The notes below the pieces were generated by a model that ran no database searches, was not told the origin of the DNA, and saw nothing but the letters and a program-made list of their open reading frames with translations. DNA of 27,818 bases from JBOGGX01 sp050744245. Its GTDB lineage: Bacteria; Actinomycetota; Acidimicrobiia; Acidimicrobiales; JBOGGX01. Position numbers and translations under genes: made by a program. The stretch is from the NCBI GenBank assembly GCA_050744245.1, contig JBOGGX010000022.1:1-27818 (forward strand), given 5' to 3'. Below, in pieces: positions 8,205 to 16,072 of the stretch. Positions within the stretch are counted from its first letter, which is position 1, and each line of letters opens with the position of its first letter.

Positions 8205-9598
8205 GCCGCGGTACCACCGACGGTGAGCTCGGTGACCCGCAGCGTGGGCACCCCGTAGCCGACGGGCACGCCCTGACCGTCCTTGCCGCAGGTGCCCGGC
8301 CCGCCCATGGCGAAGTCGTGGCCAACGGCGTCGATCCTGGTGAGGACCTGTGGCCCGTTGCCGATGAGGTTGCCGTCACGGATCGGGAAGGTGATCTCGC
8401 CGTTCTCGATGAGGTACGCCTCGCGCATGCCGAACACGAAGTCGCCGGTGGAGGTGTTGACCTGGCCGCCGTTGAGCCGCTTGACGTAGACACCTCGTTC
8501 GGTGGAGGCGACGATGTCGTCGGGTTCGTCGGCCCCGGCCAGCAGATAGGTGTTCGTCATCCGCACCATGGGCAGGTGCTGGTACGACTCTCGCCGCCCG
8601 TTGCCGGACCGGGCCCGGCCCTCGCCCCGGCTGCGCAGGTAGTCCCACATGTAGTCGGAGAGCACGCCGTCCTCGATGAGCACGTTGCGCCGGGCCGGGG
8701 TGCCCTCGTCGTCGACGGCCAGGCAGCCCCACTCCTCGGCCATGGTGCCGTCATCGACCAGGGTGACGCCGGGCGCGGCGACCCGCTCACCCAACCGGCC
8801 GGCGAACGCCGACGCGCCCTTCATGATGTGGTCGGCCTCCAGCCCGTGGCCGCAGGCCTCATGGAACAACACGCCCCCGCCGCCGGGGCCGATGACGACG
8901 GGCATGGTGCCGGTCGGCGCGGGCCGGGCCGCCAGCTTGGTGATGGCCTGCCGGGCCGCCTGGCGGGCGAGCTCCTCGACGTCGATCCGGTCGAAGAGCT
9001 CCCAGCCGACGGTGTGGCCCACGCTCTCGGACCCGGTCTGCATCCCCGTGTCACCCGAGGCCACGGCGCTCACGACGAACAGGGTCTTGACGCGGTCGTC
9101 GGTGGCGAGCAGGCCGTCGCTGTTGGCGATCAGGATCCGTCGCCGGCTGTCGCCGATCCGGCCACCCACCTGGCGGATCGAGGTTCCCTCGGACCGGGCC
9201 GCGGCGTCGGCCCGCTGCAGCAGCGCGACCCGATCGCGCTTGGGAACGTCGGCCGGGAACCGCTCCACCCCGTTCGGCGCCGGCGCGTCGACCTGGGACA
9301 GCCCGACCGTCTCGGCCGCCCGCGGTCGGTCGCCCGATCGGGCCACCGCGGCCGCGGCCTCGGCCGCCGCCCGCAGGCCAGGTTCGGACAGGTCGGCCGT
9401 GTGGGCGTAGCCCGTCGTGTCGCCGGCGACGACCCTGACCCCGGCGCCGCGGTCGCGGCCAGAGGTCACCTCCTCCACCCGGCCATCGTCGAGCCGGGCC
9501 GACGACGACCGTCGGTCCTCGACGAAGAGCTCGGCGAAGTCGCCGCCGGTGCGGAGGGCGGTGCCCAGGACCCTCCGGACCACGTCGTCATCGACCAC
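8201..9598 (-). CDS. tldD: TldD-family zinc metalloprotease
   Basis: 465 residues from GTG 9598, chosen because GAGGAG lies 6 nt upstream; GTG 9625 in the same frame lacks a ribosome site. The catalytic zinc motif HEACGHGLE (HExxxH) is present, in the context GPGGGGVLFHEACGHGLEAD. Also seen are the N-terminal strand region ELFVEDRRSSSARLDDGR, the MVRMTNTYLLAG segment, and STGDFVFGMREAYLIENGEI near the C-terminus, where TldD proteins complete the active site. With TldE it makes the heterodimeric peptidase. The gene is divergent from the thioesterase and overlaps tldE by 4 nt. Both subunits are full length. Confidence 0.92.
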   Translation of the reverse strand: MVDDDVVRRVLGTALRTGGDFAELFVEDRRSSSARLDDGRVEEVTSGRDRGAGVRVVAGDTTGYAHTADLSEPGLRAAAEAAAAVARSGDRPRAAETVGLSQVDAPAPNGVERFPADVPKRDRVALLQRADAAARSEGTSIRQVGGRIGDSRRRILIANSDGLLATDDRVKTLFVVSAVASGDTGMQTGSESVGHTVGWELFDRIDVEELARQAARQAITKLAARPAPTGTMPVVIGPGGGGVLFHEACGHGLEADHIMKGASAFAGRLGERVAAPGVTLVDDGTMAEEWGCLAVDDEGTPARRNVLIEDGVLSDYMWDYLRSRGEGRARSGNGRRESYQHLPMVRMTNTYLLAGADEPDDIVASTERGVYVKRLNGGQVNTSTGDFVFGMREAYLIENGEITFPIRDGNLIGNGPQVLTRIDAVGHDFAMGGPGTCGKDGQGVPVGYGVPTLRVTELTVGGTAA

Positions 9599-9634
9599 GG
9601 GCTGCTCCTCTTCGCCGAAGGGCACGGGGCCGCT

Positions 9635-9640
9635 TATGGT
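9635..9640 (+). promoter_or_regulatory. -10 box (TATGGT) of the thioesterase gene
   Basis: TATGGT ends 7 nt before GTG 9648. The in-frame ATG at 9636 lies inside this box, which argues for GTG 9648 as the start of a leaderless mRNA. Confidence 0.5.
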
Positions 9641-9647
9641 ACCGGGG

Positions 9648-10040
9648 GTGTCTCCCCGCCCCGGTCTGACCGGTACCGCCGAGCTCCAGGTCACCGAGGA
9701 TGTCACCGCCATCGCGGTCGGCTCGGGCGACGTGCCCGTGCTGGCCACCCCCAACGTCGTGGCCCTGGTCGAGCAGGCCTCGGTGCGAGCCGTCGACGGC
9801 AGCCTCGGAGAGGGCGAGACCACCGTCGGCGTGCGGGTCCAGATCGACCATCTGGCGCCGACCGCGGTCGGTCATCGCGTGCGGGCGTCGGCCAAGCTCA
9901 GCAAGGTCGAGGGGCGTCGGCTCATCTTCAAGGTGTCGGTCAGCGATGACCGGGGCCTGATCGCCGCCGGCTCGGTCACGCGGGTCGTCGTCGACCGCCA
10001 GCGCTTCCTCGAGAAATGTGGCGAGTTCGGCTCTCCGTGA
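9648..10040 (+). CDS. FlK-like hotdog-fold acyl-CoA thioesterase
   Basis: 130 residues from GTG 9648 (start decided by the -10 box just upstream). The sequence closely follows the fluoroacetyl-CoA thioesterase (FlK) family: VPVLATPNVVALVEQAS, then GETTVGVRVQIDHLAPT, and a C-terminal VTRVVVDRQRFLEK. Candidate catalytic residues T34, E42 and H68 have exactly the spacing of FlK Thr42, Glu50 and His76 (a constant offset of 8). Most genome-encoded members are generic small acyl-CoA thioesterases, so fluoroacetate resistance should not be assumed. The gene is monocistronic: divergent from tldD, and convergent with the ilvG-like gene across a hairpin. Confidence 0.88.
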   Translation: MSPRPGLTGTAELQVTEDVTAIAVGSGDVPVLATPNVVALVEQASVRAVDGSLGEGETTVGVRVQIDHLAPTAVGHRVRASAKLSKVEGRRLIFKVSVSDDRGLIAAGSVTRVVVDRQRFLEKCGEFGSP

Positions 10041-10075
10041 CCCCCCAAAACCACCTCTGTGTCGGTTTGGGGGGG
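10041..10075. repeat. Hairpin between convergent genes, shared with a second site
   Basis: CCCCCCAAAACC (10041-10052) pairs with GGTTTGGGGGG (10064-10074) with one bulged A; the loop carries ACCTCTGTGTC. There is no T run after it on either strand. It begins right after the thioesterase stop, so it may limit read-through between convergent genes. The loop and G-rich arm recur, inverted, at 23735-23755. Confidence 0.6.
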
Positions 10076-10119
10076 CCAAGGGAGCGTAAGCCGACAGAGA
10101 ACGGGTCGGGGTCAACGAG

Positions 10120-11757
10120 TCAGGCCAGGTTCGACGACCTCGGATAGACATCGTCCGGGTCGGTGATGACGTTGACCAGGTAGGGCACGCCCGAAGCGAA
10201 GGCCCGGTCCAGCGCCGGGCCGATCTCGCCGGGTCGTTCGACCACCTCGCCGGCCCCGCCGAGCGCCCGCACGACCTCGTCATACCGGCAGCCGGGCTGG
10301 AGGTCGGCGGCCACGTCGTAGCCGTAGAGCATCCGCATCGGGTGCTTCTCCAACCCCCAGATGCCGTTGTTCCCCAGCACGATGACCACCGGCAGACCGT
10401 GCCGCACCAGGCTGTCGGCGTCCATGAGGCTGAACCCGGCGGCGCCGTCGCCCATGACCGCCACCACCTGGGTGTCCGGCCGGGCCAGGCGGGCCGCGAT
10501 CGAATAGCCCAGCCCCGTTCCGAGGCAGCCGTAGGGGCCAGGGTCGAGCCAGCACCCCGGCCGATAGGAGTCGACGTACTTCCCGGCGTAGGAGACGAAG
10601 TCGCCGCCGTCGCACACGACGACCGCATCCCGATCGAGCCGGCGCCGGAGCTCGCCGTAGATGCGCCCGGGCTTGATCGGCGTGGCGGCGGCCTCGAGGA
10701 CATCGGCGTCGGCCGCCGACGCGGCCGTCTCGGCGTCCCGCAGCCGCCCGATCCACCCGTCGTGGTCGACCCGGTCGCCGTGGTACCCGGCCATCGCGGC
10801 CAGCACCGCCCGCAGGTCGCCGGCGGGGGCGGCCGCCACCTCGGCGTGGGCCGCCCGCTGGTCCGGGTGGTCGACGACGTGGACGACCTGGGCCGACCCG
10901 AAGCGGCCGAACGACAGCCGGAAGTCGAGCGGCGTGCCGACGACCACGACCAGGTCGGCGTCGGACTTGAGCAGGCCTCGGGTGCGGCTGAACGCCAGCT
11001 CGTGGTCGGCCGGTAGGCAGCCGCGCCCCAGCCCGTTGCTGAACACGGGCACCCTCAGCTCCTCGACCACGGCCCGCAGCTCGGACCACGCCCCGGCCCA
11101 GTAGACGTCGCTGCCGATCACCACGGCCGGGCGCTCGGCGCGCGCCAGCAGCCGGGCGGCGGCCGCCACCTCGGACGGGTCTGCCTCGATCGACTCGATC
11201 GCCGCCATGTCGACCGAGCCGTCGAGCTCGACCGTTCCTGACGAGAAGACGACATCGAGCGGCAGGTCGGCGAACACCGGGCCCCGGTGGGGGGTGGCGG
11301 CCAGGTGGGCCAGGCGGCCGACGGTCGGGGTGATCTCGTCGACCGAGCCGATGGTGACCGCGTCCTTGGTGATCGGCGCCACCAGCGGGACGTGGTCGAG
11401 CTCCTGGAGCGAGCCCGAACCCCATCGGGCCTGGGGCGCCCGGCCCCCGAGCACGACGAGCGGTGAGCCGTTGAAGTGGGCCGTGGTCATGGCCGAGATG
11501 CCGTTGGTGATGCCGGGACCGGCCGTCAGGGCGACGACGCCAGGGCGGCGGGTGAGCTTCGCCATCCCCTCGGCCGCGAAGGTCGCGGTCTGCTCGTGGC
11601 GGGTGTCGATCAGCCGCAGCGGCGGCTCGCCCCGGGCGGCCGCATCGAGCAGCGGAAAGATGTGCCCGCCGGACAGGGTGAACAGCTCCTCGACCCCGAA
11701 CGGCCGGAGCGCGGTCAGGGCCATGTGCCCGCCGTGACCCTCGACCTTCTCGCCCAT
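10120..11757 (-). CDS. ilvG: IlvG-type ThDP-dependent enzyme (acetolactate synthase-like)
   Basis: 545 residues from ATG 11757, with AAGGAGG 7 nt upstream inside the preceding gene, whose TGA overlaps this ATG. It has the three-domain ThDP fold: the PYR domain with FTLSGGHIFPLLD and catalytic Glu55 in DTRHEQTATFAAEG; a central domain; and the PP domain with GDGAAGF (GDG at 436-438) closing at LGNN, the ThDP/Mg motif. From memory it follows mycobacterial IlvG (Rv1820) closely, including RAPQARWGSGSLQELDHVP, GIWGLEKHPM and a C-terminal RSSNLA. That protein is annotated as acetolactate synthase, but the family also holds oxalyl-CoA decarboxylases and 2-hydroxyacyl-CoA lyases, and there is no regulatory subunit or other ilv gene here. 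The true reaction is therefore open. The coupled hydrolase gene upstream may supply or consume its acyl substrate. Confidence 0.85.
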   Translation of the reverse strand: MGEKVEGHGGHMALTALRPFGVEELFTLSGGHIFPLLDAAARGEPPLRLIDTRHEQTATFAAEGMAKLTRRPGVVALTAGPGITNGISAMTTAHFNGSPLVVLGGRAPQARWGSGSLQELDHVPLVAPITKDAVTIGSVDEITPTVGRLAHLAATPHRGPVFADLPLDVVFSSGTVELDGSVDMAAIESIEADPSEVAAAARLLARAERPAVVIGSDVYWAGAWSELRAVVEELRVPVFSNGLGRGCLPADHELAFSRTRGLLKSDADLVVVVGTPLDFRLSFGRFGSAQVVHVVDHPDQRAAHAEVAAAPAGDLRAVLAAMAGYHGDRVDHDGWIGRLRDAETAASAADADVLEAAATPIKPGRIYGELRRRLDRDAVVVCDGGDFVSYAGKYVDSYRPGCWLDPGPYGCLGTGLGYSIAARLARPDTQVVAVMGDGAAGFSLMDADSLVRHGLPVVIVLGNNGIWGLEKHPMRMLYGYDVAADLQPGCRYDEVVRALGGAGEVVERPGEIGPALDRAFASGVPYLVNVITDPDDVYPRSSNLA

Positions 11758-12608
11758 CACGCCACCTCCTTCAGGAACCGGGTGAGCGCCGACCACCAGG
11801 CGTCCGGGTTCTCGAACTGCGGGCTGTGACCCGCGTCGGCGATCACCTCGTGGGCGGCGCCGGGCACGGCCTCGGCGATGCGTCGGCTGGGATCGAGGAA
11901 GGCGTCGTCCTGCTCGCCCACCATCACGAGCACAGGCACGTCGAGACCGGCCAGCGCCGGCAGGCGGTCGGACTGGTCGTACATGGCCACGGCCAGGGCC
12001 CGGTAGGCGTCGGGGGCCACGGCCAGCAGCTTGCGCAGGCCGAACTCCTCATAGCCGGGCCGCTCGGCCAGCACCCGCTGCTGGGCCGGGCTCGACCGCG
12101 GCAGGTCGTCGCGCTCCTGCTGGAGGACCGCGGTGGCCTCGATGAGGGCGGGCATCCCGCCGGCCGCGACCACGGCACAGGCCAGGTCGGCCAGCTGGCG
12201 TTCGATGCGCTCGACCGGGCCATGGCTGGTGTTCATCAGCACCAGCCCGTGGAGCCGAGCCGCCCCGCCGTCGGCCAGGGCCACGTGCTGGGCGACCATG
12301 CCGCCCATCGAGTGACCGAGGAGCACGAACCGATCCCAGCCCAGGGCGTCGGCCACCGCGACCACGTCGTCGGCGATGATCTCCAGCCCGTAGCGGTCGA
12401 GTCCTTCCGGCTTGGCCGAGTCGCCGTGGCCCCGAAGGTCGGGAGCGGCCGCCTCCCATCCCAGCGCGGCCACCGGGTCGAGCCAGTCGGTGAAGTCCTC
12501 CTTGGCCCCGGTGAAGCCGTGCACGAACAGGATCCGGTGCGGCGATGGCCGTCCGGCCGTCGCCGCTGCGAACGTCTCGCCGTTGCCGGCGACGGTTGTG
12601 ATGCGCAT
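11757..12608 (-). CDS. Alpha/beta hydrolase
   Basis: 283 residues from ATG 12608. Shows HGFTGAKEDF (oxyanion-hole HG), DLRGHGDSAKP, the nucleophile elbow GHSMGG, an acidic residue in VLVMVGEQDD and the catalytic His in IADAGHSPQFENP. This is the standard Ser-Asp-His order for the fold. A cap domain of about 90 residues lies between the elbow and the acid (LADLACAVVAAGGMPALIEA...). The substrate cannot be read from sequence; esterase, lactonase or C-C hydrolase are all possible. It starts 14 bp after the DUF2332 stop and its TGA overlaps the ATG of the ilvG-like gene, so the three genes likely form an operon and this product may act together with the ThDP enzyme. Confidence 0.88.
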   Translation of the reverse strand: MRITTVAGNGETFAAATAGRPSPHRILFVHGFTGAKEDFTDWLDPVAALGWEAAAPDLRGHGDSAKPEGLDRYGLEIIADDVVAVADALGWDRFVLLGHSMGGMVAQHVALADGGAARLHGLVLMNTSHGPVERIERQLADLACAVVAAGGMPALIEATAVLQQERDDLPRSSPAQQRVLAERPGYEEFGLRKLLAVAPDAYRALAVAMYDQSDRLPALAGLDVPVLVMVGEQDDAFLDPSRRIAEAVPGAAHEVIADAGHSPQFENPDAWWSALTRFLKEVA

Positions 12609-12622
12609 GGTGGCGGTCGACG

Positions 12623-13753
12623 CTACTGCCGGTCGTCGCTCGACGGGGAGCGAGGCGCGGCCGCCACCCACTGCCCGTGGTAGCCGGCCTGGCCCAGGAG
12701 CAGCTCGTCACCGCCGGGCCACCGGGTGACCAGGATCTCGGTCGCCTTGGCCGCGACCGAGCCCCCCGCCGGCTCCATGCGCAGCCAGGCCAGGGGCGCG
12801 TGCGCCGTGGCCGCCCCCCCGGCCCGGTGCAGCGTTGACAGCAGCCGGCTGCGGGTTCGCCCGCTGAAGTACTGCCAGACGATGGAGTGGAAGACGACGG
12901 TGGTCGTTCCCCGGGCGGCGACGTTGTCGGCCAGCTGCTCGTCGAGCCAGTCCGCCGCGTCGGCCCGGTCGACCGGGGTGGCGACGGTGCCGGCCACCTC
13001 GAACGCGCCGTCGAGCCGGGCCAGCCGGTCGGCCTGCTCGGGCCAGACGAACGACCTGAGCGTCAACTGGTCGTCGGGCGACGTCGGGTCGAGCGGCGAC
13101 GCGTCGCAGCCCCGCCGTTCGACGACGACCGCGAGCCGGTCGAGGTCGGGGGGGTCGTCGCGGTAGGCGGGGCCGAGCCGCACCGGGGAGTTGAGCGGCC
13201 CGAACGCCGAGCCCCCCGACCCGCCCTCGTACCGGTAGCGGTCCCACCGCAGGTTGAGCCCGGCGCTCGATCCGATCTCGAGGACCCGGAGGGGCAGGCC
13301 GGTGGCCTCCGCCACCTCGAGGAACCCGAGCAGGAGGGCGCGGTTCCGGCCCACCTCGTTGGTCTGGACCGGGCGGGCGAGCCCGGCGGCGACGTCATCC
13401 CGGTTGGCCGCGACGGTCGACAGGAAGACCTCGCCCGCCCTCCCGCCGTCGGCGCCCGAGAACGAGCCGCCGGCGGACGGGTAGAACGCGGCCAGGGCCG
13501 GGGCCTGGCCGACGAGCACCAGCCGGTGGACCGCGCCCAGAAGGCGCAGCGGCACGGCGTCGTCGACCGGATCAGGTCCTGGCTCGGACAACAGCTCGGC
13601 GCAGACGCCGCCGGTCTCGACGTCGGCGATGAGCGTGTCGAGCAGCGCCGCGTACAACGGCAGCCGGCCCCGCTTCCCGACGCCCCGACGGAAGAAGCGG
13701 AGGGCCGCCAGCGCGGGATGCTCAGCACCCCGCGCCCGCCGAACCCTTGCCAT
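12623..13753 (-). CDS. DUF2332 protein
   Basis: 376 residues from ATG 13753, with a TAnnnT box 6 nt upstream. DUF2332 proteins are common in actinobacteria and alphaproteobacteria and are of unknown function. Recognisable stretches are VQTNEVGRNRALLLGFLEVA, LRVLEIGSSAGLNLRWDRY (the family's most conserved core, with a Rossmann/methyltransferase-like 'LEIGSSAGLNL' loop), VVERRGCDASPLDPTSPDD, LRSFVWPEQADRLARLDGA, and VVFHSIVWQYF. A methyltransferase-like fold is plausible from the glycine loop, but SAM binding is inference. It is the first gene of the run leading to the hydrolase and the ilvG-like gene, and is divergent from dxs with 93 bp between starts. Confidence 0.85.
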   Translation of the reverse strand: MARVRRARGAEHPALAALRFFRRGVGKRGRLPLYAALLDTLIADVETGGVCAELLSEPGPDPVDDAVPLRLLGAVHRLVLVGQAPALAAFYPSAGGSFSGADGGRAGEVFLSTVAANRDDVAAGLARPVQTNEVGRNRALLLGFLEVAEATGLPLRVLEIGSSAGLNLRWDRYRYEGGSGGSAFGPLNSPVRLGPAYRDDPPDLDRLAVVVERRGCDASPLDPTSPDDQLTLRSFVWPEQADRLARLDGAFEVAGTVATPVDRADAADWLDEQLADNVAARGTTTVVFHSIVWQYFSGRTRSRLLSTLHRAGGAATAHAPLAWLRMEPAGGSVAAKATEILVTRWPGGDELLLGQAGYHGQWVAAAPRSPSSDDRQ

Positions 13754-13759
13754 CGACCA

Positions 13760-13765
13760 AGGCTA
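13760..13765 (-). promoter_or_regulatory. -10 box (TAGCCT) of the DUF2332 gene
   Basis: On the minus strand TAGCCT ends 6 nt before ATG 13753, with no Shine-Dalgarno sequence. The arrangement fits a leaderless transcript. Confidence 0.5.
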
Positions 13766-13830
13766 AGTCGTCACGGGACGTCGATGACGGCCTCGCCCTC
13801 GGCGGCGTGATCCGGCCCGGTCCCAGGCGG

Positions 13831-13836
13831 TACGGT
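13831..13836 (+). promoter_or_regulatory. Candidate -10 box (TACGGT) of dxs
   Basis: TACGGT ends 10 nt before ATG 13847, implying a leader of only a few bases. The same hexamer precedes the genes at 23877 and 25047. Confidence 0.45.
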
Positions 13837-13846
13837 CGGGGCCGCC

Positions 13847-15712
13847 ATGTACCTCGAACAGATCCGCGGTCCGGCCGACCTCCGGACCCTGACCTACGAG
13901 GAGCTCGACGCCCTCAGCGCAGAGCTCCGCGTCGTCATCATCGAGACCGTGAACCGCAACGGCGGGCACCTCGGCTCCAACCTGGGTGCGGTCGAGCTGA
14001 CCCTCGCCGTGCACCGTGTGTTCGACTCGCCCAACGACATCATCCTCTGGGACACGGGCCACCAATCGTACGTGCACAAGCTGGTCACCGGGCGCACCGG
14101 GGCCTTCATCGACGGGTTGCGCCAGCCGGGTGGCCTCTCCGGGTACCCGAGCCGCGACGAGTCGGAGCACGACTGGGTCGAGAACAGCCACGCCTCGACC
14201 ATACTCAGCTACGCCCACGGGATCGCCACCGCGCTCGAGACCCTCGAGGAGGAGCCCACTCGGCGGGTGGTCGCGATCATCGGCGACGGGTCGCTCACCG
14301 GCGGCATGGCCTACGAGGGGCTCAACAACCTGGGCCACTCGCAGCGCCGGGCCACGATCATCCTGAACGACAACGGCCGCTCCTACGCCCCCACCGTGTC
14401 CCGGCTGGGCGAGACGTTGTCCCGGCTGCGGCTCAGTCCCCGCTACGTCCGGCAACGGGCCCGCTTCGACCGGCTGCTGCACGAGCTTCCGCTGGGAGGG
14501 CAGATCGAGCGGGGCATCGACGCGGCCACCGCCGCGGTGCGGGAGTACTTCGAGCCGCCGGCGTTCTTCGAGACCCTCGGCGTCCGCTACACGGGGCCCT
14601 TCGACGGGCACGACATCGAGGGACTCGAGCGGGCCCTGGCGAACGCGGCCGAGTACGACGGTCCGATCGTCGTCCACGTCATGACCCAGAAGGGGAGGGG
14701 CTACGCCCCGGCCGAGAACGATCCGATCAAGCGGCTGCACGACATGTCGGAGACCAAGCCGGGCAGCTACACCGCCGCGTTCAGCGAGATCCTGGTCAAG
14801 CTGGGCGAGGAGCACCAGGAACTGGTGGCGATCACCGCGGCGATGCCGGACTCGACCGGTCTGCTGCCGTTCCAGGACCGCTTCCCCGACCGCTGCTTCG
14901 ACGTCGGGATCGCCGAGCAGCATGCGGTCACCGCGGCCGCGGGCATGGCCATGGGCGGGCTCCGGCCGGTGGTGGCGATCTACGCCACGTTCCTCACCCG
15001 GGCCGTCGACCAGGTCGTCTACGACGTCGGGCTCCACCGCCAGCCCGTGATCTTCTGCATCGACCGGGCCGGCATCACCGGCGACGACGGCCCGTCGCAC
15101 CACGGCGTCCTCGACATGGTCCTGCTCACCAAGGTGCCGGGCATGACCGTGCTGGCACCGTCGTCCTACCAGGAGCTGCAGCAGATGCTCCGCGACGCCA
15201 TCGAGATCACCACCGGCCCGGTCGCCATCCGCTGGCCCAAGACGCCGCCCAGGATGGTGGCCGACGACGAGGTCGGGCACGGCCTACGGGGACGGCGGCT
15301 CCGAGGGGGCACCGACGTCTGCATCCTGGCCGTGGGCAAGCTCGTCGACGCGGCCCAACAGGCGGCCGAGATGCTCAAGGCCGACGGCATCGCCGCCACC
15401 GTCTGGGACGTCCGGGCGGTCAAGCCGCTCGACCCCGACATGATCGCCGACGCCGCCGCCCACCCAGCGGTGGTCACGGTCGAGGACGGCCTGCGCGAGG
15501 GCGGCGCCGGGTCTGGCATCGCCGACGCGCTGGCCGAGCTCGCGGCGGCGACCGAGGCGATGTCGGTCCCGCCGGTCAAGGTGCTCGGCATACGCCTCGG
15601 GTACCTGGCCCACGGCAAGCCGGACGCCATCCTGGCCGATCTCGGGCTCGACGCCGGTGGCATCGCGGCCAGCGTCCGGGCGCTCCACCACCCGTCGACG
15701 CGCGCCGGCTGA
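13847..15712 (+). CDS. dxs: 1-deoxy-D-xylulose-5-phosphate synthase
   Basis: 621 residues from ATG 13847, the usual DXS length. The enzyme condenses pyruvate and glyceraldehyde 3-phosphate, with ThDP, in the first step of the MEP pathway to isoprenoids, including the undecaprenyl carrier handled by UppP in this window. Motifs: NGGHLGSNLGAVELTLAVH, WDTGHQSYVHKLVTGR, ENSHASTILSYAHGIATALE, the ThDP/Mg loop GDGSLTGGMAYEGLNN ending in NDN, YTGPFDGHDIEGL, FDVGIAEQHAVTAAAGMA (catalytic Glu in AEQH), and DDGPSHHGVLDM. The C-terminal transketolase domain is complete. The gene stands alone, so no partner pathway gene is near. One difference is SRDESEHDWVEN in place of the commoner SEHD.FG.GHS text, suggesting a divergent clade. 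Confidence 0.94.
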   Translation: MYLEQIRGPADLRTLTYEELDALSAELRVVIIETVNRNGGHLGSNLGAVELTLAVHRVFDSPNDIILWDTGHQSYVHKLVTGRTGAFIDGLRQPGGLSGYPSRDESEHDWVENSHASTILSYAHGIATALETLEEEPTRRVVAIIGDGSLTGGMAYEGLNNLGHSQRRATIILNDNGRSYAPTVSRLGETLSRLRLSPRYVRQRARFDRLLHELPLGGQIERGIDAATAAVREYFEPPAFFETLGVRYTGPFDGHDIEGLERALANAAEYDGPIVVHVMTQKGRGYAPAENDPIKRLHDMSETKPGSYTAAFSEILVKLGEEHQELVAITAAMPDSTGLLPFQDRFPDRCFDVGIAEQHAVTAAAGMAMGGLRPVVAIYATFLTRAVDQVVYDVGLHRQPVIFCIDRAGITGDDGPSHHGVLDMVLLTKVPGMTVLAPSSYQELQQMLRDAIEITTGPVAIRWPKTPPRMVADDEVGHGLRGRRLRGGTDVCILAVGKLVDAAQQAAEMLKADGIAATVWDVRAVKPLDPDMIADAAAHPAVVTVEDGLREGGAGSGIADALAELAAATEAMSVPPVKVLGIRLGYLAHGKPDAILADLGLDAGGIAASVRALHHPSTRAG

Positions 15713-15755
15713 AGCTTTTCTCCTCGGCGGGAACCGGGGCGGCGATCGGACCGTC

Positions 15756-15856
15756 GAACCGTGCGGTGCCGTGCCTCCGGACACGGTTCCCCCCTTACGA
15801 CGAGGCCCGGGCCGCTGGTTGGTGCCGGCGGCCCGGACCTTCCCCCCGCGTCGCCC
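15756..15856 (+). ncRNA. Candidate structured RNA with two hairpins and two C6 runs
   Basis: Stem 1 is GAACCGTG (15756-15763) with CACGGTTC (15782-15789), with inner CGG/CCG pairs possible. Six C follow at 15789-15794. Stem 2 is CCGGGCCGC (15807-15815) with GCGGCCCGG (15828-15836), then ACCTT and six C at 15842-15847. An alternative stem, GGCGGC (15827-15832) with GTCGCC (15850-15855), would place the second C6 in a loop. Two hairpins with at least six C each is the description of the actinobacterial 6C RNA. I cannot align it to that family, and the strand is assumed. Confidence 0.3.
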
Positions 15857-15918
15857 CCAGCTGGTGCGATCAGGCGGGCGTCAACATAGCGCGAGCCCGT
15901 GACACACGTCACCGTTAT

Positions 15919-15959
15919 GTCTGCGCCACTCGGCCTTGTTGTCTGCGCCACTCGGCCTT
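15919..15959 (+). repeat. Two perfect 19-bp direct repeats, period 22
   Basis: GTCTGCGCCACTCGGCCTT occurs at 15919-15937 and again at 15941-15959, with GTT between. Only two copies are present, so it is not an array. Confidence 0.9.
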
Positions 15960-16072
15960 CGGCCTCGCCGGCGCGGCGCTTCGCGCAACCGCCCGGCCCG
16001 GGCTTGCTGCTCCGCCTGGCGGCTGCGCAGCCTCACTGACCCGCCGACTATGCGCGCCAACGACGGGCGTTC

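Larger units (their letters stand above)
15713..16072. other. 360-bp gene-free gap with structured and repetitive DNA
   Basis: This lies between the convergent dxs and nfuA genes. No reading frame has recognisable protein content. The left part (15751-15860) has two strong stems, each followed by a run of six C. The middle has a perfect 19-bp direct repeat at 22-bp period (15919-15959). The right part is a GC-rich string of small palindromes (for example GGCC TTC GGCC near 15954). Confidence 0.6.

Noticed and set aside
9599..9823. Longer TldD starting near 9823
   Set aside because: It would read antisense through the thioesterase gene; GTG 9598 has GAGGAG at the right distance.
15756..15789. 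Resemblance of GAACCGTG...CACGGTTC to group II intron domain V
   Set aside because: The catalytic AGC triad and GAAA-type tetraloop are missing, and no intron reverse transcriptase or domain VI lies nearby.
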